DNA from: Streptomyces spiramenti
GTDB lineage: Bacteria; Actinomycetota; Actinomycetes; Streptomycetales; Streptomycetaceae
NCBI RefSeq assembly: GCF_012034385.1
Contig: NZ_JAAVJB010000013.1
Location: 1-50,085 of the forward strand
Reading direction: 5' to 3'
DNA: 50,085 bases
The notes under the pieces are model-generated. The model searched no databases and was not told the origin of the DNA. It saw nothing but the letters and a program-made list of their open reading frames with translations. Shown piece by piece: positions 34,388 to 42,634 of the stretch; the first letter of the stretch is position 1, and each line of letters starts with the position of its first letter. The position numbers and the translations under genes were made by a program.

Positions 34388-35440
34388 TCAGCCGGCGGCG
34401 GGGCCGGACGTCACCGTCTCGACCAAGGCGCGGGCGCGGGTCGGCTCTGCCAACAGCGACTCGACCAGCGGCCCGGTGCTCCGCGCCGGCGCCGGGTCCC
34501 GCTCCGCGTCAGCGCGGGTCCGGTGCAGCCCGACCGCCTCTGCCACGTAGTCGTCCGCGGAACGGGGGTCCTTCGGCAGCGCGACCTCGCCCTGCCTCAG
34601 CGCCCGGTGGAGCCTTGCGTAGCTCACGCCGCGCTCGGCCAACTCCGCTCCGCCCGCGTACGGTTCGGTCTTCCCGGTGCCCGATGCGTTCACCATGTGC
34701 GGGTAGGCCGCGGTCACTTCGCGGGCGGCCAGTGCCGCCAGCAGCAGGTGCTCGGTGCGCACTGTGCGGTCTCCGAGCCGGCGCGCCTGCTCGCCCGCCT
34801 CGTGCCGCACCCAGTCCACCGGCAGATCCGCCCACTGGATGCTCGCCAACCTGGCGATCAGTCGCCTCCGGAGCCCGATCCGCTGGTAGCGCGCGCGGCC
34901 CAGCAGGATGTCGCGCGTCGGGTGGAGCAGGGGGTCGAGGCCGTCCCCCGTGGACGTGGTGACGCCGGCGAGCCGGTCCCGTACCGCCTGCGGGGACGAG
35001 CCGCACAGCGTCAGCAGCTCCGCCGCACCGGTGTCGTCCCGGGCCAGCAGCGCCCGCAGCAGGTGGTCGGTGGTCAGCCTGTCGGCGCCGTCCTCGCGGG
35101 CGAACTGCACGGCGGACCTCAGCGCCGCCGCGGCGGCAGGGGTGTACCGGTCCCGCTTCCCGCCGTCGTCGCCCAGGATGTCGGTCGCGGCGACGCTCGC
35201 CCCGGTGCCCTCGTCGCCCTGCCAGTCGTCGTCCGTCTCACGCTTGCGGCGCAGTACCGCGATCGCGGCGGACCGCGTGACGCCGACAGCGTTCAGGGCC
35301 TCCGCGGCCCGGCCCTTCGCGCCGCACACGCCGGCCAGCAGGTGCTGCGTCCCGATGGGGGTGTCCTCGTCCGCTCCGTTCGCGCCCCGCGCCGCACCGA
35401 GCACTCCGGCGGTGTTCCAGTCCGGTTCCAACACGGCCAC
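34388..35440 (-). CDS. Clp N-terminal repeat protein without ATPase
   Basis: A 350-aa protein built from Clp-N-type helical repeats: IGTQHLLAGVCGAKGRAAEALNAVGVTRSAA; LTTDHLLRALLARDDTGAAELLTLCGSSPQAVRDRL; VRTEHLLLAALAAREVTAAYP. No Walker motifs or protease residues are present. Such proteins may bind substrates or adaptors for ClpC/ClpP. GTG 35440 has only a moderate GAGGCGAGAG site. It is convergent with lysR. Confidence 0.78.
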   Translation of the reverse strand: MAVLEPDWNTAGVLGAARGANGADEDTPIGTQHLLAGVCGAKGRAAEALNAVGVTRSAAIAVLRRKRETDDDWQGDEGTGASVAATDILGDDGGKRDRYTPAAAAALRSAVQFAREDGADRLTTDHLLRALLARDDTGAAELLTLCGSSPQAVRDRLAGVTTSTGDGLDPLLHPTRDILLGRARYQRIGLRRRLIARLASIQWADLPVDWVRHEAGEQARRLGDRTVRTEHLLLAALAAREVTAAYPHMVNASGTGKTEPYAGGAELAERGVSYARLHRALRQGEVALPKDPRSADDYVAEAVGLHRTRADAERDPAPARSTGPLVESLLAEPTRARALVETVTSGPAAG

Positions 35441-35577
35441 CTCTCGCCTCGACGTTCAGACGCCGAGTCTCCCCCGCCGCCGCCCGGAGCCACATCACGC
35501 GAAGGGCGGAGCCACCCGCGACCTTCGGGGGATGCCACACCGGGCGCGGTGGGTTCGGCGCGCGGTGTGGGCGCCGG

Positions 35578-36210
35578 TCAGCCGTGGTGCCGGTGCGCGG
35601 CGACCACGGCGAGCGCGGCCTGTTCGAGGTCGCGGCCGACCGCGTCCGCGTCGCCGAGGTACCCGGCGACCGTGGCGCCGTCGCGCAGCATCATCAGCTG
35701 GTCGGCCGCCGCGTCCGGCGGGTCGATGCCGGCGGCGGCCAGCAGTGCGCGCAACTCGCCCACGAACCAGGCGCGGTGCTCGGCGACGACCTGCCGAACG
35801 GGGTGGTCCGGCTCGGCGAACTCGGCCGCCGCGTTGATGAACGGGCAGCCGCGGAACCCGGGTCGGCAGGTTTCCGCGCCGATGCCGTGGGCGAGGAGAC
35901 GCAGTGCGCGGGGCAGGTCGTCCCCGGCGCCCTCCCGGAGGCGGGCCACCGCTTCGTGCTCGTACGCGGCACGGCGCCGCAGATAGGCGACGAGCAGGTC
36001 GTCCTTGGTCCGGAAGTGCCGGTAGAAGGTGACCTTGGTGATGCCGACGCGCTCGATCACCCGGTCGGCGCTGACGGCGCGCATGCCGTGCGCGTAGAAC
36101 AGTTCGGCGGCGGTGTCGAGGATCCGTTCGCGGGTGGCCGGGCCGCCTCGCGTCGCGGGGGTGCCCGGCGCCACGCCGGTGGCGGCCACCGTGGTGTCCC
36201 GGGTGCTCAT
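35578..36210 (-). CDS. TetR-family regulator
   Basis: A 210-aa protein: HTH ATRERILDTAAELFYAHGMRAVSADRVIERVGITKVTFYRHFRTKDDLLVAYL, then a helical ligand domain with CPFINAAAEFAEPDHPVRQVVAEHR. ATG 36210 has AGGAGG. It is divergent from ohr with a 24-bp palindrome in between. TetR rather than MarR/OhrR next to ohr is less usual; Cys residues in ETCRPGFRGCPF could sense peroxide, but that is conjecture. Confidence 0.92.
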   Translation of the reverse strand: MSTRDTTVAATGVAPGTPATRGGPATRERILDTAAELFYAHGMRAVSADRVIERVGITKVTFYRHFRTKDDLLVAYLRRRAAYEHEAVARLREGAGDDLPRALRLLAHGIGAETCRPGFRGCPFINAAAEFAEPDHPVRQVVAEHRAWFVGELRALLAAAGIDPPDAAADQLMMLRDGATVAGYLGDADAVGRDLEQAALAVVAAHRHHG

Positions 36211-36373
36211 CCGTCGTCCTCCTGGTTGCGGCCGAGGCCCGGCAGGGGCTCGCGGGCCGGTCGTGACGCGCCGGAGCGCGGAACCGGCGCGGGCGGCCGG
36301 TCACTGCTCGGGGCGCGCGGCCACCGGACGGTCCGGGGCTTGCGCTTCGTGCCCACCACTGTAGGCTCAACCC

Positions 36374-36397
36374 GGTAGAGTTACTAGTTCGTCTACC
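36374..36397. promoter_or_regulatory. TetR-type operator
   Basis: A 24-bp palindrome GGTAGA-N12-TCTACC with ACTAGT at its centre; 9 of 12 half-site positions are symmetric. It sits 164 bp upstream of tetR and 80 bp upstream of ohr, just downstream of a possible ohr promoter (TTGCGC 36340, TAGGCT 36362). Confidence 0.7.
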
Positions 36398-36476
36398 TGT
36401 GTCGCGGCTGTGCCGCCTCCGCGCTACCCGCCGCGACGCGACCGTTCACCGTCCGCCCCAGCCCGAGGAGCATCAC

Positions 36477-36911
36477 GTGTCCGACGCCAAGACCCTCTAC
36501 ACCGCCATCGCCACCTCAACCGGCGAGGGCCGCCGCAACGGCCGCGTCACCACCACCGACGGCTCGGTCTCCGCCGACCTCGCCGTCCCCACCGAGATGG
36601 GCGGCACCGGCGAGGGCACCAACCCCGAGGCCCTCTTCGCCTCCGGCTACGCCGCCTGCTTCCACTCGGCCCTGAAGCACGTCGCGGCCCGCGAGAAGGT
36701 GGAGATCAAGGACTCCGCCGTCGTGGCCGAGGTCAGCCTCCACCCGAACGGTGAGGGCGGCTTCAAGCTGTCCGTCGCGCTGCACGCCGAGTGCGGCGGC
36801 GTGGACCAGGAGACCGCCGACCGGCTGGTCGCCGCCGCGCACACGGTCTGCCCCTACTCCAACGCCACGCGCGGCAACATCGACGTCACCGTGGACGCCA
36901 CCGCCGGCTGA
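36477..36911 (+). CDS. ohr: Organic hydroperoxide resistance protein
   Basis: A 144-aa OsmC/Ohr-family thiol peroxidase that reduces organic hydroperoxides with lipoylated-protein electrons. It begins DAKTLYTAIATSTGEGRRNGRV. The peroxidatic Cys61 is in SGYAACFHSALKHVA and the resolving Cys in AAHTVCPYSNATRGNI. GTG 36477 has GAGGAG 7 nt upstream. Probably controlled by the divergent TetR protein. Confidence 0.95.
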   Translation: MSDAKTLYTAIATSTGEGRRNGRVTTTDGSVSADLAVPTEMGGTGEGTNPEALFASGYAACFHSALKHVAAREKVEIKDSAVVAEVSLHPNGEGGFKLSVALHAECGGVDQETADRLVAAAHTVCPYSNATRGNIDVTVDATAG

Positions 36912-37234
36912 CCCGGCCACCTGCCACCTGCCACCGGCCACCTGCCACCTGCCACCGCCTCGCCGTCTCCGCGTCGCGGCGGACCTCCGCGCCCCTGCCC
37001 TGCCGCCCGCCCAGGGCGGGGCGCGGCGCCCGGGTTCCACCCACGCCAGGACGGAGCAGAACCCGCGCCGCGCTCGTGGTGCGACGGCGCGCCCCGCCAC
37101 GGCACGGGCGCCGCCCCTCGCCTCCTGCCGCCGCTGCCCCTGGCCGAATCCGCCCGCCGCGCCCGCAGCGCCAGGGCTGAGTCGCACTCAGGTGGGCATG
37201 CGAACGACACCGCCCGTCGTCAGGAGGTCGCATC
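36912..37234. other. Non-coding interval with short direct repeats
   Basis: About 320 bp without a gene. It opens with CCACCTG-type heptamers repeated five to six times (36917-36958) and is otherwise GC-rich and unstructured apart from the AGGAGG of the next gene. Confidence 0.6.
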
Positions 37235-37459
37235 ATGAAGAAGCGCACACGGCAGAGCGTCGCCGCCGCGATCGGTGTCGTCGTCGTCCTGGTCGCCGGT
37301 CTGCTGCTCACCGGAGGCATACCGGACCTGGCCGCCGTCATCGTCGCCACCGTCCTCGGCCTCGCCGCGGCCTGGGGTGCCAACGTCGCTCTGTGGAACA
37401 AGCTCGGTGAGCCGAACCCCGCCACCGCGCCCGGTTCCCGTCCCGAGCAGCACCCCTGA
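37235..37459 (+). CDS. Small two-helix membrane protein
   Basis: A 74-aa protein starting MKKRTRQSVAAAIGVVVVLVAGLLL, with two hydrophobic segments (about 9-27 and 32-52) and a short polar Pro-rich tail. ATG 37235 has AGGAGG 8 nt upstream. Function is unknown. Confidence 0.65.
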   Translation: MKKRTRQSVAAAIGVVVVLVAGLLLTGGIPDLAAVIVATVLGLAAAWGANVALWNKLGEPNPATAPGSRPEQHP

Positions 37460-37910
37460 CGTCAGTGTCCCGGCCCTCCCGCGTCCGCGCCGGCAGCAGC
37501 CGTAACCCGCGAGCGCGGGATTCGCCCGGCCGTCCCCACCACCGCCACCCGTCGTGCCCGTCGTGCTGCGGCGCCGAGTCGCGCCCGCGAACCGCTGCCG
37601 AGCGGGTGGCGGACACCCGCTCGCCGTGGCGGGCCGCCCCCGCACGCTGCCCGGCACCCCCGCTGCCTCGCCCCGCACGGCGTGGGACCCGGTGAGGCAG
37701 CCAGGCGCCGCTGGGTGGAGGCCGACCGCCCGTCTCTATCTCTGGTTGAGTGAGCCGATCGTTCAGCAGGACGAAGCACCGCCCGGGTGCCGCGCCATAG
37801 ATTCGTCCTCAAGCAAAGGGAACCGCAATCGGATCGCCGCAACGGTGGTCCCCGAATTCCGCCGCGCTGCTCGCGGGGAACTCCGGTCCCTCTTCCCTTG
37901 AGGAGTTCTC
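37460..37910. other. Intergenic stretch without a gene
   Basis: About 450 bp. A small stem CCCGC/GCGGG (37507-37519) followed by ATTC may terminate the preceding gene. The AT-richer segment 37735-37830 probably holds the promoter of the secreted protein downstream. No ORF with coding character is seen. Confidence 0.45.
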
Positions 37911-38399
37911 ATGAACAAGCGTGTTCTCGTCTCGGCCGTCGTCGGTGTCGTCACGGTCGGCGCGCTCGCCGCCGGTGGGATGGCGGTCGCCGCCGGCGGC
38001 ACGTCCGACGAGCTTGCGATGACCAACGCCCAAGCGGAGTGGGTGACCGACAAGGACGGCAAGGCGGTGTCGCTCACCGTCACCACTGACTTCGAGGGTG
38101 ACTTCTCCGGGGATTCGGCACTGAAGTCGGTGCAGGTCGTCGCACTTCCCGAGGACTTCGAGGACGAGTTCCTCCAGGAGATCATCAGCTACGAGGACGA
38201 GGCGGAGTGCACGACCGTCTCGGAGAAGAAGGTGTCCTGCGTCTACACCGCCACCGACGACGGCGACTACGACGACGAGGAGTACGCGGGCTACGCCGAA
38301 GCACTGGCCGGCGAGTGGACGGTGTCCGTCCTCGCCACGACCGAGGGGGGCGAGACGCTGTTCGTGAAGGAGGCCACGACCTTCACTGTCGCTTTCTGA
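37911..38399 (+). CDS. Secreted acidic protein, DUF5707-like
   Basis: A 162-aa protein with a Sec signal peptide (MNKRVLVSAVVGVVTVGALAAGGMAVA, cleavage near residue 28). The mature part is acidic and beta-rich, with a likely disulphide pair (ECTTVSEKKVSCVYT). Overall look is of the DUF5707 family, abundant in Streptomyces and uncharacterised; the family name is from memory. ATG 37911 has GAGGAG upstream. Confidence 0.72.
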   Translation: MNKRVLVSAVVGVVTVGALAAGGMAVAAGGTSDELAMTNAQAEWVTDKDGKAVSLTVTTDFEGDFSGDSALKSVQVVALPEDFEDEFLQEIISYEDEAECTTVSEKKVSCVYTATDDGDYDDEEYAGYAEALAGEWTVSVLATTEGGETLFVKEATTFTVAF

Positions 38400-38911
38400 C
38401 CGACGAGCCGACGAGCCGACGCCCGCACGGGCCGCCGTGGCGGCGCGGTTCTCCTGGTGGGCCGGCACCTTCTCGGGTCCGATCCCGCACCGCCCGCCAC
38501 TGCCGCCTCCTGCACCTCCACTGCTCCGATAATTCTCGGAATCGGAAAGCAGGAAGAGGCGATGATTCCGGCCGACATTCCGACCCGAGCGGCCCGCCAT
38601 GGATGTGACCAGCAACAAGACGCCGGGGAAATGACGATCTCCCCAACTCCGTTCCGGAAGTATTGCGGGAAGCGTTGACGCGGCAGCCGGTCCGCCGCAC
38701 CATTCTGGGCACGACGAGCCGACGGCCGCACCGCCGACCGTCGTGCCCGGGCCGCCCTGCGGTCCGGCTCCGGCCGTGGACGAGCCGACAGCGGCCGGAG
38801 CGCACCACGTGTTCCACGCCGCCGCCACTCCGACGGCGGTCCCCACCCCCGCGAGGCCGGCACGGGTCGCACGCGCAGGCCGGCCATGCGGCGGTCCCCA
38901 GGAGGAACCAC
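38400..38911. other. Long upstream region of the xylanase gene
   Basis: About 510 bp. It has a stem GCCGCC/GGCGGC (38429-38442), an AT-richer block 38520-38660, and an inverted repeat GGGCACGACG (38707-38716) with CGTCGTGCCC (38739-38748). An ORF at 38561-38677 (starting MIPADIPTRAARHG, AGGAAGAGG upstream) might be translated but has no coding signature. Confidence 0.45.
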
Positions 38912-39637
38912 ATGGCGAAGAACGCGAGCCGCACCGCATCCCCCACCGGGGCGGACCGGTCCGACGCACCGCAACGTCCGCTCAGCCGCCGCCTGTTCCT
39001 CGGCGGCGTCGGCGCCCTCACTCTCACCTCGTCCACGCTGCTCACCACCGGCACCGCCCACGCCCAGACCATCACCCAGAACCAGGAGGGCACCCACGGC
39101 GGCTTCTACTACACGTTCTGGACGGACGCCCCCAACACCGTCTCCATGACGCTCGGCAACGGCGGCAACTACAGCACCTCCTGGCGGAACACCGGCAACT
39201 TCGTCTGCGGCAAGGGCTGGCGGAACGGCAGCCGCCGCAACGTCGGCTACTCCGGCAGCTTCAACCCGTCCGGCAACGGCTACCTCTGCCTCTACGGCTG
39301 GACCTCCAACCCGCTGGTCGAGTACTACGTCGTCGACAGCTGGGGCACCTACCGGCCCACCGGCGAGCACCGCGGCACCGTGCACAGCGACGGCGGCGCC
39401 TACGACATCTACCGGACGATGCGCTACAACTCCCCGTCGGTGGAGGGCAACCGGACGTTCCCGCAGTACTGGAGCGTCCGCCAGTCCCGCCGCGTCGGCG
39501 GCACCATCACCACCGGCAACCACTTCGACGCCTGGAACCGTGCGGGCATGGGCCTCGGCAACTTCAGCTACTACATGGTCCTCGCGACCGAGGGCTACCA
39601 GAGCAGCGGCAACAGCAACCTCAACGTCTGGGGCTGA
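38912..39637 (+). CDS. Secreted GH11 endo-1,4-beta-xylanase
   Basis: A 241-aa enzyme that cleaves xylan. The N-terminal Tat signal has [10 protein letters not shown] and ends near AHA-Q (about residue 48). The mature protein is a single beta-jelly-roll: [26 protein letters not shown]; nucleophile Glu in [32 protein letters not shown] (thumb and beyond); acid/base Glu in [14 protein letters not shown]. There is no carbohydrate-binding module, so it resembles the Tat-exported XlnC type more than XlnB. ATG 38912 has AGGAGG. Confidence 0.96.
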   Translation: MAKNASRTASPTGADRSDAPQRPLSRRLFLGGVGALTLTSSTLLTTGTAHAQTITQNQEGTHGGFYYTFWTDAPNTVSMTLGNGGNYSTSWRNTGNFVCGKGWRNGSRRNVGYSGSFNPSGNGYLCLYGWTSNPLVEYYVVDSWGTYRPTGEHRGTVHSDGGAYDIYRTMRYNSPSVEGNRTFPQYWSVRQSRRVGGTITTGNHFDAWNRAGMGLGNFSYYMVLATEGYQSSGNSNLNVWG

Positions 39638-39663
39638 CCCCACCCCCGTCCCCGGTCCCGCTT

Positions 39664-39698
39664 CCCCGGCCCGCTGCCGGAACGGAGCAGGGCCGGGG
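39664..39698. terminator. Terminator of the xylanase gene
   Basis: CCCCGGCCC (39664-39672) pairs perfectly with GGGCCGGGG (39690-39698); an inner TGC/GCA extends the stem. It starts 26 nt past the stop codon. Confidence 0.75.
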
Positions 39699-39830
39699 CG
39701 GGTGGTTGGTCTGCCGCATGCCGGATCGTCCCTTCACGGGGACGACAGCATGCGGCCGAGTGGTCAGCTCGGTGTCGAAAGCCCCTCGCTGTCCGAGCTG
39801 TGGAGCGGAGGGGCTTTCGTGCCGCCATGT

Positions 39831-40592
39831 CTATTCCGGGGGGTTGCCGTATCTCGCCAGCGTGGCCTTGTTCGTTGATGCGTCCTGGAAAACGACCTCC
39901 CAGGGTCCGGTGTTGACGTCCATCTCCTTCCCAAACCCGACCCATTTTCCGGCCATCCGCCGCCCTGTCGGCTCGATGAGTATCTGAATCGCCCCGTGGT
40001 ACCGGGCCCCGCGGTAGTAGCCACCTTGGGCTGTCTGCTCCACCCAGGTTCCTGTGATGACGTTCCCGTCCACGGTCAGGTCCATGCTCAGCTGTGACTC
40101 GGCCGACCCGGGGATGCTGCGGACCGTCAGGCGGCTCCCGTGTTGGAGAATGACGACGTAGTGAAGCTGGGTGAATTCGCTCTCTCGTCCGCTCGAATAG
40201 TACTCGTAGCGGCTCAGCCAGACACCGCTGTAGTTACCTTGCGGGGCGGGTCGCGCAATACGGCTACCCGTTGGGGCGCTCGTGCTGTTCTGGGGCGCTT
40301 CGAGATCATGCCCGCCTCTGTCGTCACCTGACACGCGAGCCTCCGGAACAGGGATTTCGAACCCCAATGACTCTATGGGGAGTCCTGTGACTGTCTCCAG
40401 TGCGCGCGCGTAGATCGGACGTGGCGCAGCCGTCGCGCCACTTTCCCAGCGCTGGACGAGTCGCTTGTTCGCGTCGTTGCGTGCCCCGGCGCGGTCGCCG
40501 GCATCGCGCAGAGCACGCGCGAAGTCGTCTTGTGACATGAGCAGTCCCATGCGAACTGCCCGCAGTGTGCTGTTCGGTGTCAACGCACTCAT
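39831..40592 (-). CDS. XRE-family regulator with C-terminal beta-rich domain
   Basis: A 253-aa protein. The N-terminal HTH is LRAVRMGLLMSQDDFARALRDAGDRAGARNDANKRLVQRWESGATAAPRPIYARALETVTG. A linker precedes a distinct beta-rich domain (about 110-253: GVWLSRYEYYSSGR, HYVVILQHGSRLTVRS, GTWVEQTAQGGYYRGARYHGAIQILIEP, GKWVGFGKEMDVNTGPWEV). The second domain may sense a ligand; I do not recognise it. ATG 40592 is used. An upstream GTG (40628) would add 12 residues. It is divergent from a string of small genes; local GC is lower than in the rest of the window. Confidence 0.8.
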   Translation of the reverse strand: MSALTPNSTLRAVRMGLLMSQDDFARALRDAGDRAGARNDANKRLVQRWESGATAAPRPIYARALETVTGLPIESLGFEIPVPEARVSGDDRGGHDLEAPQNSTSAPTGSRIARPAPQGNYSGVWLSRYEYYSSGRESEFTQLHYVVILQHGSRLTVRSIPGSAESQLSMDLTVDGNVITGTWVEQTAQGGYYRGARYHGAIQILIEPTGRRMAGKWVGFGKEMDVNTGPWEVVFQDASTNKATLARYGNPPE

Positions 40593-40631
40593 GTGTTCAC
40601 GGTAGCTCTCCGGTGCCTCGGGTGACACCTA

Positions 40632-40744
40632 AATGACGCCCTTGATGTCGCCGGAACGTCGCCTGCAACGTCGTCGCGCAAGGCGACACTCCGGCGTCAT
40701 TCTCTTGTGACGCTCAGTCTCCACGAGTGACGCACGAGTGACAA
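40632..40744. promoter_or_regulatory. TGACGC array in the divergent promoter
   Basis: AATGACGCC (40632-40640) is exactly inverted at 40693-40701. TGACGC recurs at 40708-40713 and 40728-40733, and the 11-mer ACGAGTGACGC (40723-40733) is followed directly by ACGAGTGACAA (40734-40744). These are likely binding sites for the adjacent XRE regulator. Confidence 0.6.
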
Positions 40745-40806
40745 GCGGACCCCGCGACCGTTCCACCGGTCCGGGGGCATGGGTCACCTGACGAAGGCAG
40801 GCAGCT

Positions 40807-41064
40807 ATGGCAGAGCGCACTCCCGGTGCCCCGGACCTCGAAGGTGGCTCGTCAACAGACAGCAGATCGGGCGCGTTGTCTTCGTGGGGTACCTGGCCTC
40901 GCAACACCCCGCTCGGTCCGAAGGGACGAGATGCACCGATGAGTGACTGGTAGGCCCGCAAGCAGCTTCGTGAAGCACTTGAGCGCTCTCAGGAGTCCGC
41001 CGATTCCCTGTCGGTGCACGAAGTGCGGACCGCCATCCGAGCGCACGAGCGAGAGCTGCGGTGA
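40807..41064 (+). pseudogene. Small gene interrupted by an in-frame amber codon
   Basis: From ATG 40807 the frame encodes 48 residues (MAERTPGAPDLEGG to RDAPMSDW), then TAG at 40951-40953. The same frame continues as a clear amphipathic helix (ARKQLREALERSQESAD, HEVRTAIRAHERELR) to a TGA at 41062 that overlaps the next start (GTGA). A single CAG-to-TAG change would explain it. The helix part might alternatively begin at an internal ATG 40939, which has the same stop problem. Family unknown. Confidence 0.5.
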
Positions 41065-41216
41065 CCGGCGTCGGCAACGAGGACGAGACGGAGACCTCTC
41101 CGACGCCCGCCCCGGCTGACGACCAGCCGACTTGCCCGCTCGCGGAACTCTTGGCGCGGTCGGCGGAGTTGGGCCGGGTCGTCGATGCTCATCTCAAGGA
41201 GCTGAGGAACCGATGA
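41061..41216 (+). CDS. Small acidic protein in the accessory string
   Basis: A 51-aa protein: MTGVGNEDETETSPTPAPAD, then a helix LAELLARSAELGRVVDAHLKELRNR. It is coupled at both ends (GTGA upstream, ATGA downstream), which supports translation. Function is unknown. Confidence 0.55.
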   Translation: MTGVGNEDETETSPTPAPADDQPTCPLAELLARSAELGRVVDAHLKELRNR

Positions 41217-41419
41217 GCGGCGGCAACCGGTGTGCCCGGACCCAGGTCGTACGCAGCTCCGGCCCACTGGTCTTCCGTGCGCAGTGCACAGTCTGCGAGG
41301 AGATCGGCCCGCAGGTGGAAACCGGCGACGCCCACCGTGACGTGGACGATCTTCCACCCGGAACACGACCTGTTCCGCGGACTCAGCTCCACCCCGCACC
41401 GGGCGGGGCCCCGCACATG
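41213..41419 (+). pseudogene. Small Cys-containing protein gene, probably frameshifted
   Basis: ATG 41213 starts MSGGNRCARTQVVRSSGPLV and FRAQCTVCEEIGPQVETGDA, a small domain with a CxxC pair. The start frame then turns into atypical Pro/Arg-rich sequence. The +1 frame reads TWTIFHPEHDLFRGL and ends in a TGA at 41417-41419 region that overlaps the next ATG (41417), the same coupling as elsewhere in this string. A shift near 41325-41345 would join the two. If no shift exists, the start frame runs on through the next gene to 41842. Confidence 0.45.
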
Positions 41420-41842
41420 AGCGGCGACGGGTACACGGACGGCTACCACTGCGAAGTGGTTTCTCGATCCCCGGATGCCGGGGGCGAGTGGTACCTCGCC
41501 GCGACGTGGGCCGATACCCCTGACGAAGCGCTGGACTGGCTTCACGACCAAGCGGGCCGGCTCGCGGGAGTACTCGACGCCACCGAGGACGACCACGCCG
41601 AGAAACAGCAGCGGTACGCGACACCGGTCGCCAGGGTCTTCCGGGAGTGGACGGCCGACACGGAGTTCCGCGCGATGCAGCGCGCTGCCCTGGCGGACGG
41701 GCAGCCGATCAGCGCCAGCGCGCGCGGCCCGGACCGCATCTGCGGCGCTGCGGCTGTGGAAGTCCTGTACTCGTTGGCCGCGCGTCCGATCTTCCGCCCC
41801 CTCCTCGCGCCCTTTGGGAATAGCAGTGCGGATCGTCAATGA
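41417..41842 (+). CDS. Uncharacterised protein of the accessory string
   Basis: A 141-aa protein: MSGDGYTDGYHCEVVSRSPD, EWYLAATWADTPDEALDWLHDQAGRLAGVLD, ending GNSSADRQ. It contains an alpha/beta core without a motif I recognise. The ATG overlaps a TGA in another frame (ATGA). Its end overlaps the next gene by 17 bp. Composition is typical of accessory genes. Confidence 0.6.
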   Translation: MSGDGYTDGYHCEVVSRSPDAGGEWYLAATWADTPDEALDWLHDQAGRLAGVLDATEDDHAEKQQRYATPVARVFREWTADTEFRAMQRAALADGQPISASARGPDRICGAAAVEVLYSLAARPIFRPLLAPFGNSSADRQ

Positions 41843-42092
41843 ACAGCCCGCCGAAGCGGCGTCCTTCCCCGCCGCAGACATACGGGCCGGCGACTTCATG
41901 ACGCTGGCGGGCTCGTGCCTGCGGGTCACTGCGGCTGTTCATCGTGGCGGTGGCACCCGGCTTGAGCTCGGCCCGGACGTCCGGGTGCAGATGCGATCAA
42001 CCATCGGCGTGACGGTGCCCCGGCCCGTCCGTCCGGCTCGCCGCGCGCGACCCTCGCGGCCGGTACCAGGGCGCGCCGCATGGGCGCGCTGA
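41826..42092 (+). CDS. Small beta-rich protein, paralogue of the 31.4-kb gene
   Basis: An 88-aa protein: MRIVNEQPAEAASFPAADIRAGDFMTLAGS, HRGGGTRLELGPDVRVQM, then a basic Arg/Pro tail. It shares the ADxRxGD, AG, HRGG, LEL, VRV and VxRP pattern with the protein at 31412-31633. GTG 41826 has GGGA upstream. Last clear member of the string. Confidence 0.6.
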   Translation: MRIVNEQPAEAASFPAADIRAGDFMTLAGSCLRVTAAVHRGGGTRLELGPDVRVQMRSTIGVTVPRPVRPARRARPSRPVPGRAAWAR

Positions 42093-42264
42093 ACTCCACA
42101 GGGAGGACCAGCGGCTAGGCCAGAGCGGCGACTGACTGGCGGTTACGTGCACCGCTGTTGCTACCCCTCGTAGGGGCGATGAGGACTGGTCCCACAGGAA
42201 TCCTCCATTGACCGCAGCATGGTCCCCGTGCCGTCCGGTTCCGGATTCTGCGAGGAGTCCTGCC

Positions 42265-42404
42265 ATGATTGAACTGCACGTCCACGCGCCAATCGTCTTT
42301 CCCTGCTCCTACTCTGGCCCGGCGGAAGGCTCATGCTGAATCTGATCCGTCGCTGCTTCGTCCGTCGTCCCGTTACAGCGGTGGCGGTTCACCGGGCGCT
42401 CTGA
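42265..42404 (+). other. Two overlapping mini-ORFs in an otherwise gene-free stretch
   Basis: The 42093-42581 interval has no clear gene. ATG 42265 (GAGGAG upstream) encodes the 24-aa MIELHVHAPIVFPCSYSGPA plus four residues. Its TGA is overlapped by ATG 42333, which encodes 23 aa (MLNLIRRCFVRRPVTAVAVH plus three). Beyond this, 42410-42560 contains a possible CxxC zinc-ribbon fragment (ATCRRCGVETLP) with no intact frame. Probably gene debris or tiny ORFs. Confidence 0.3.
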
Positions 42405-42581
42405 GTTGGGCATGCAGTGCACCTGGCACGCCCCCGTGTCGACGTCATCGCCCCGTTCGCCGCGACCTGCCGGCGCTGTGGGGTGGAAACTCTTCCGGCC
42501 TCCAGGAGAGCGGTTCGCCGCGACACCGCTTCATCGCCCCTCAGAGGGGTTACAACTCGGCGGACGAAGTCCCCGTAAACG

Positions 42582-42621
42582 CCCGTTGGGCCTGACCGCC
42601 ACTGCGGTCAGGCCCAACGGG
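42582..42621. terminator. Bidirectional terminator between the accessory string and pirin
   Basis: A perfect 18-bp stem (42582-42599 with 42604-42621) and a 4-nt loop, 13 bp past the pirin stop on the minus strand. Confidence 0.88.
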
Positions 42622-42634
42622 TTCTGCGTGGTGG

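Noticed and set aside
40340-40365. tRNA-like TTCGAACCCC segment
   Set aside because: No cloverleaf can be drawn around it and it lies inside the XRE regulator coding sequence.
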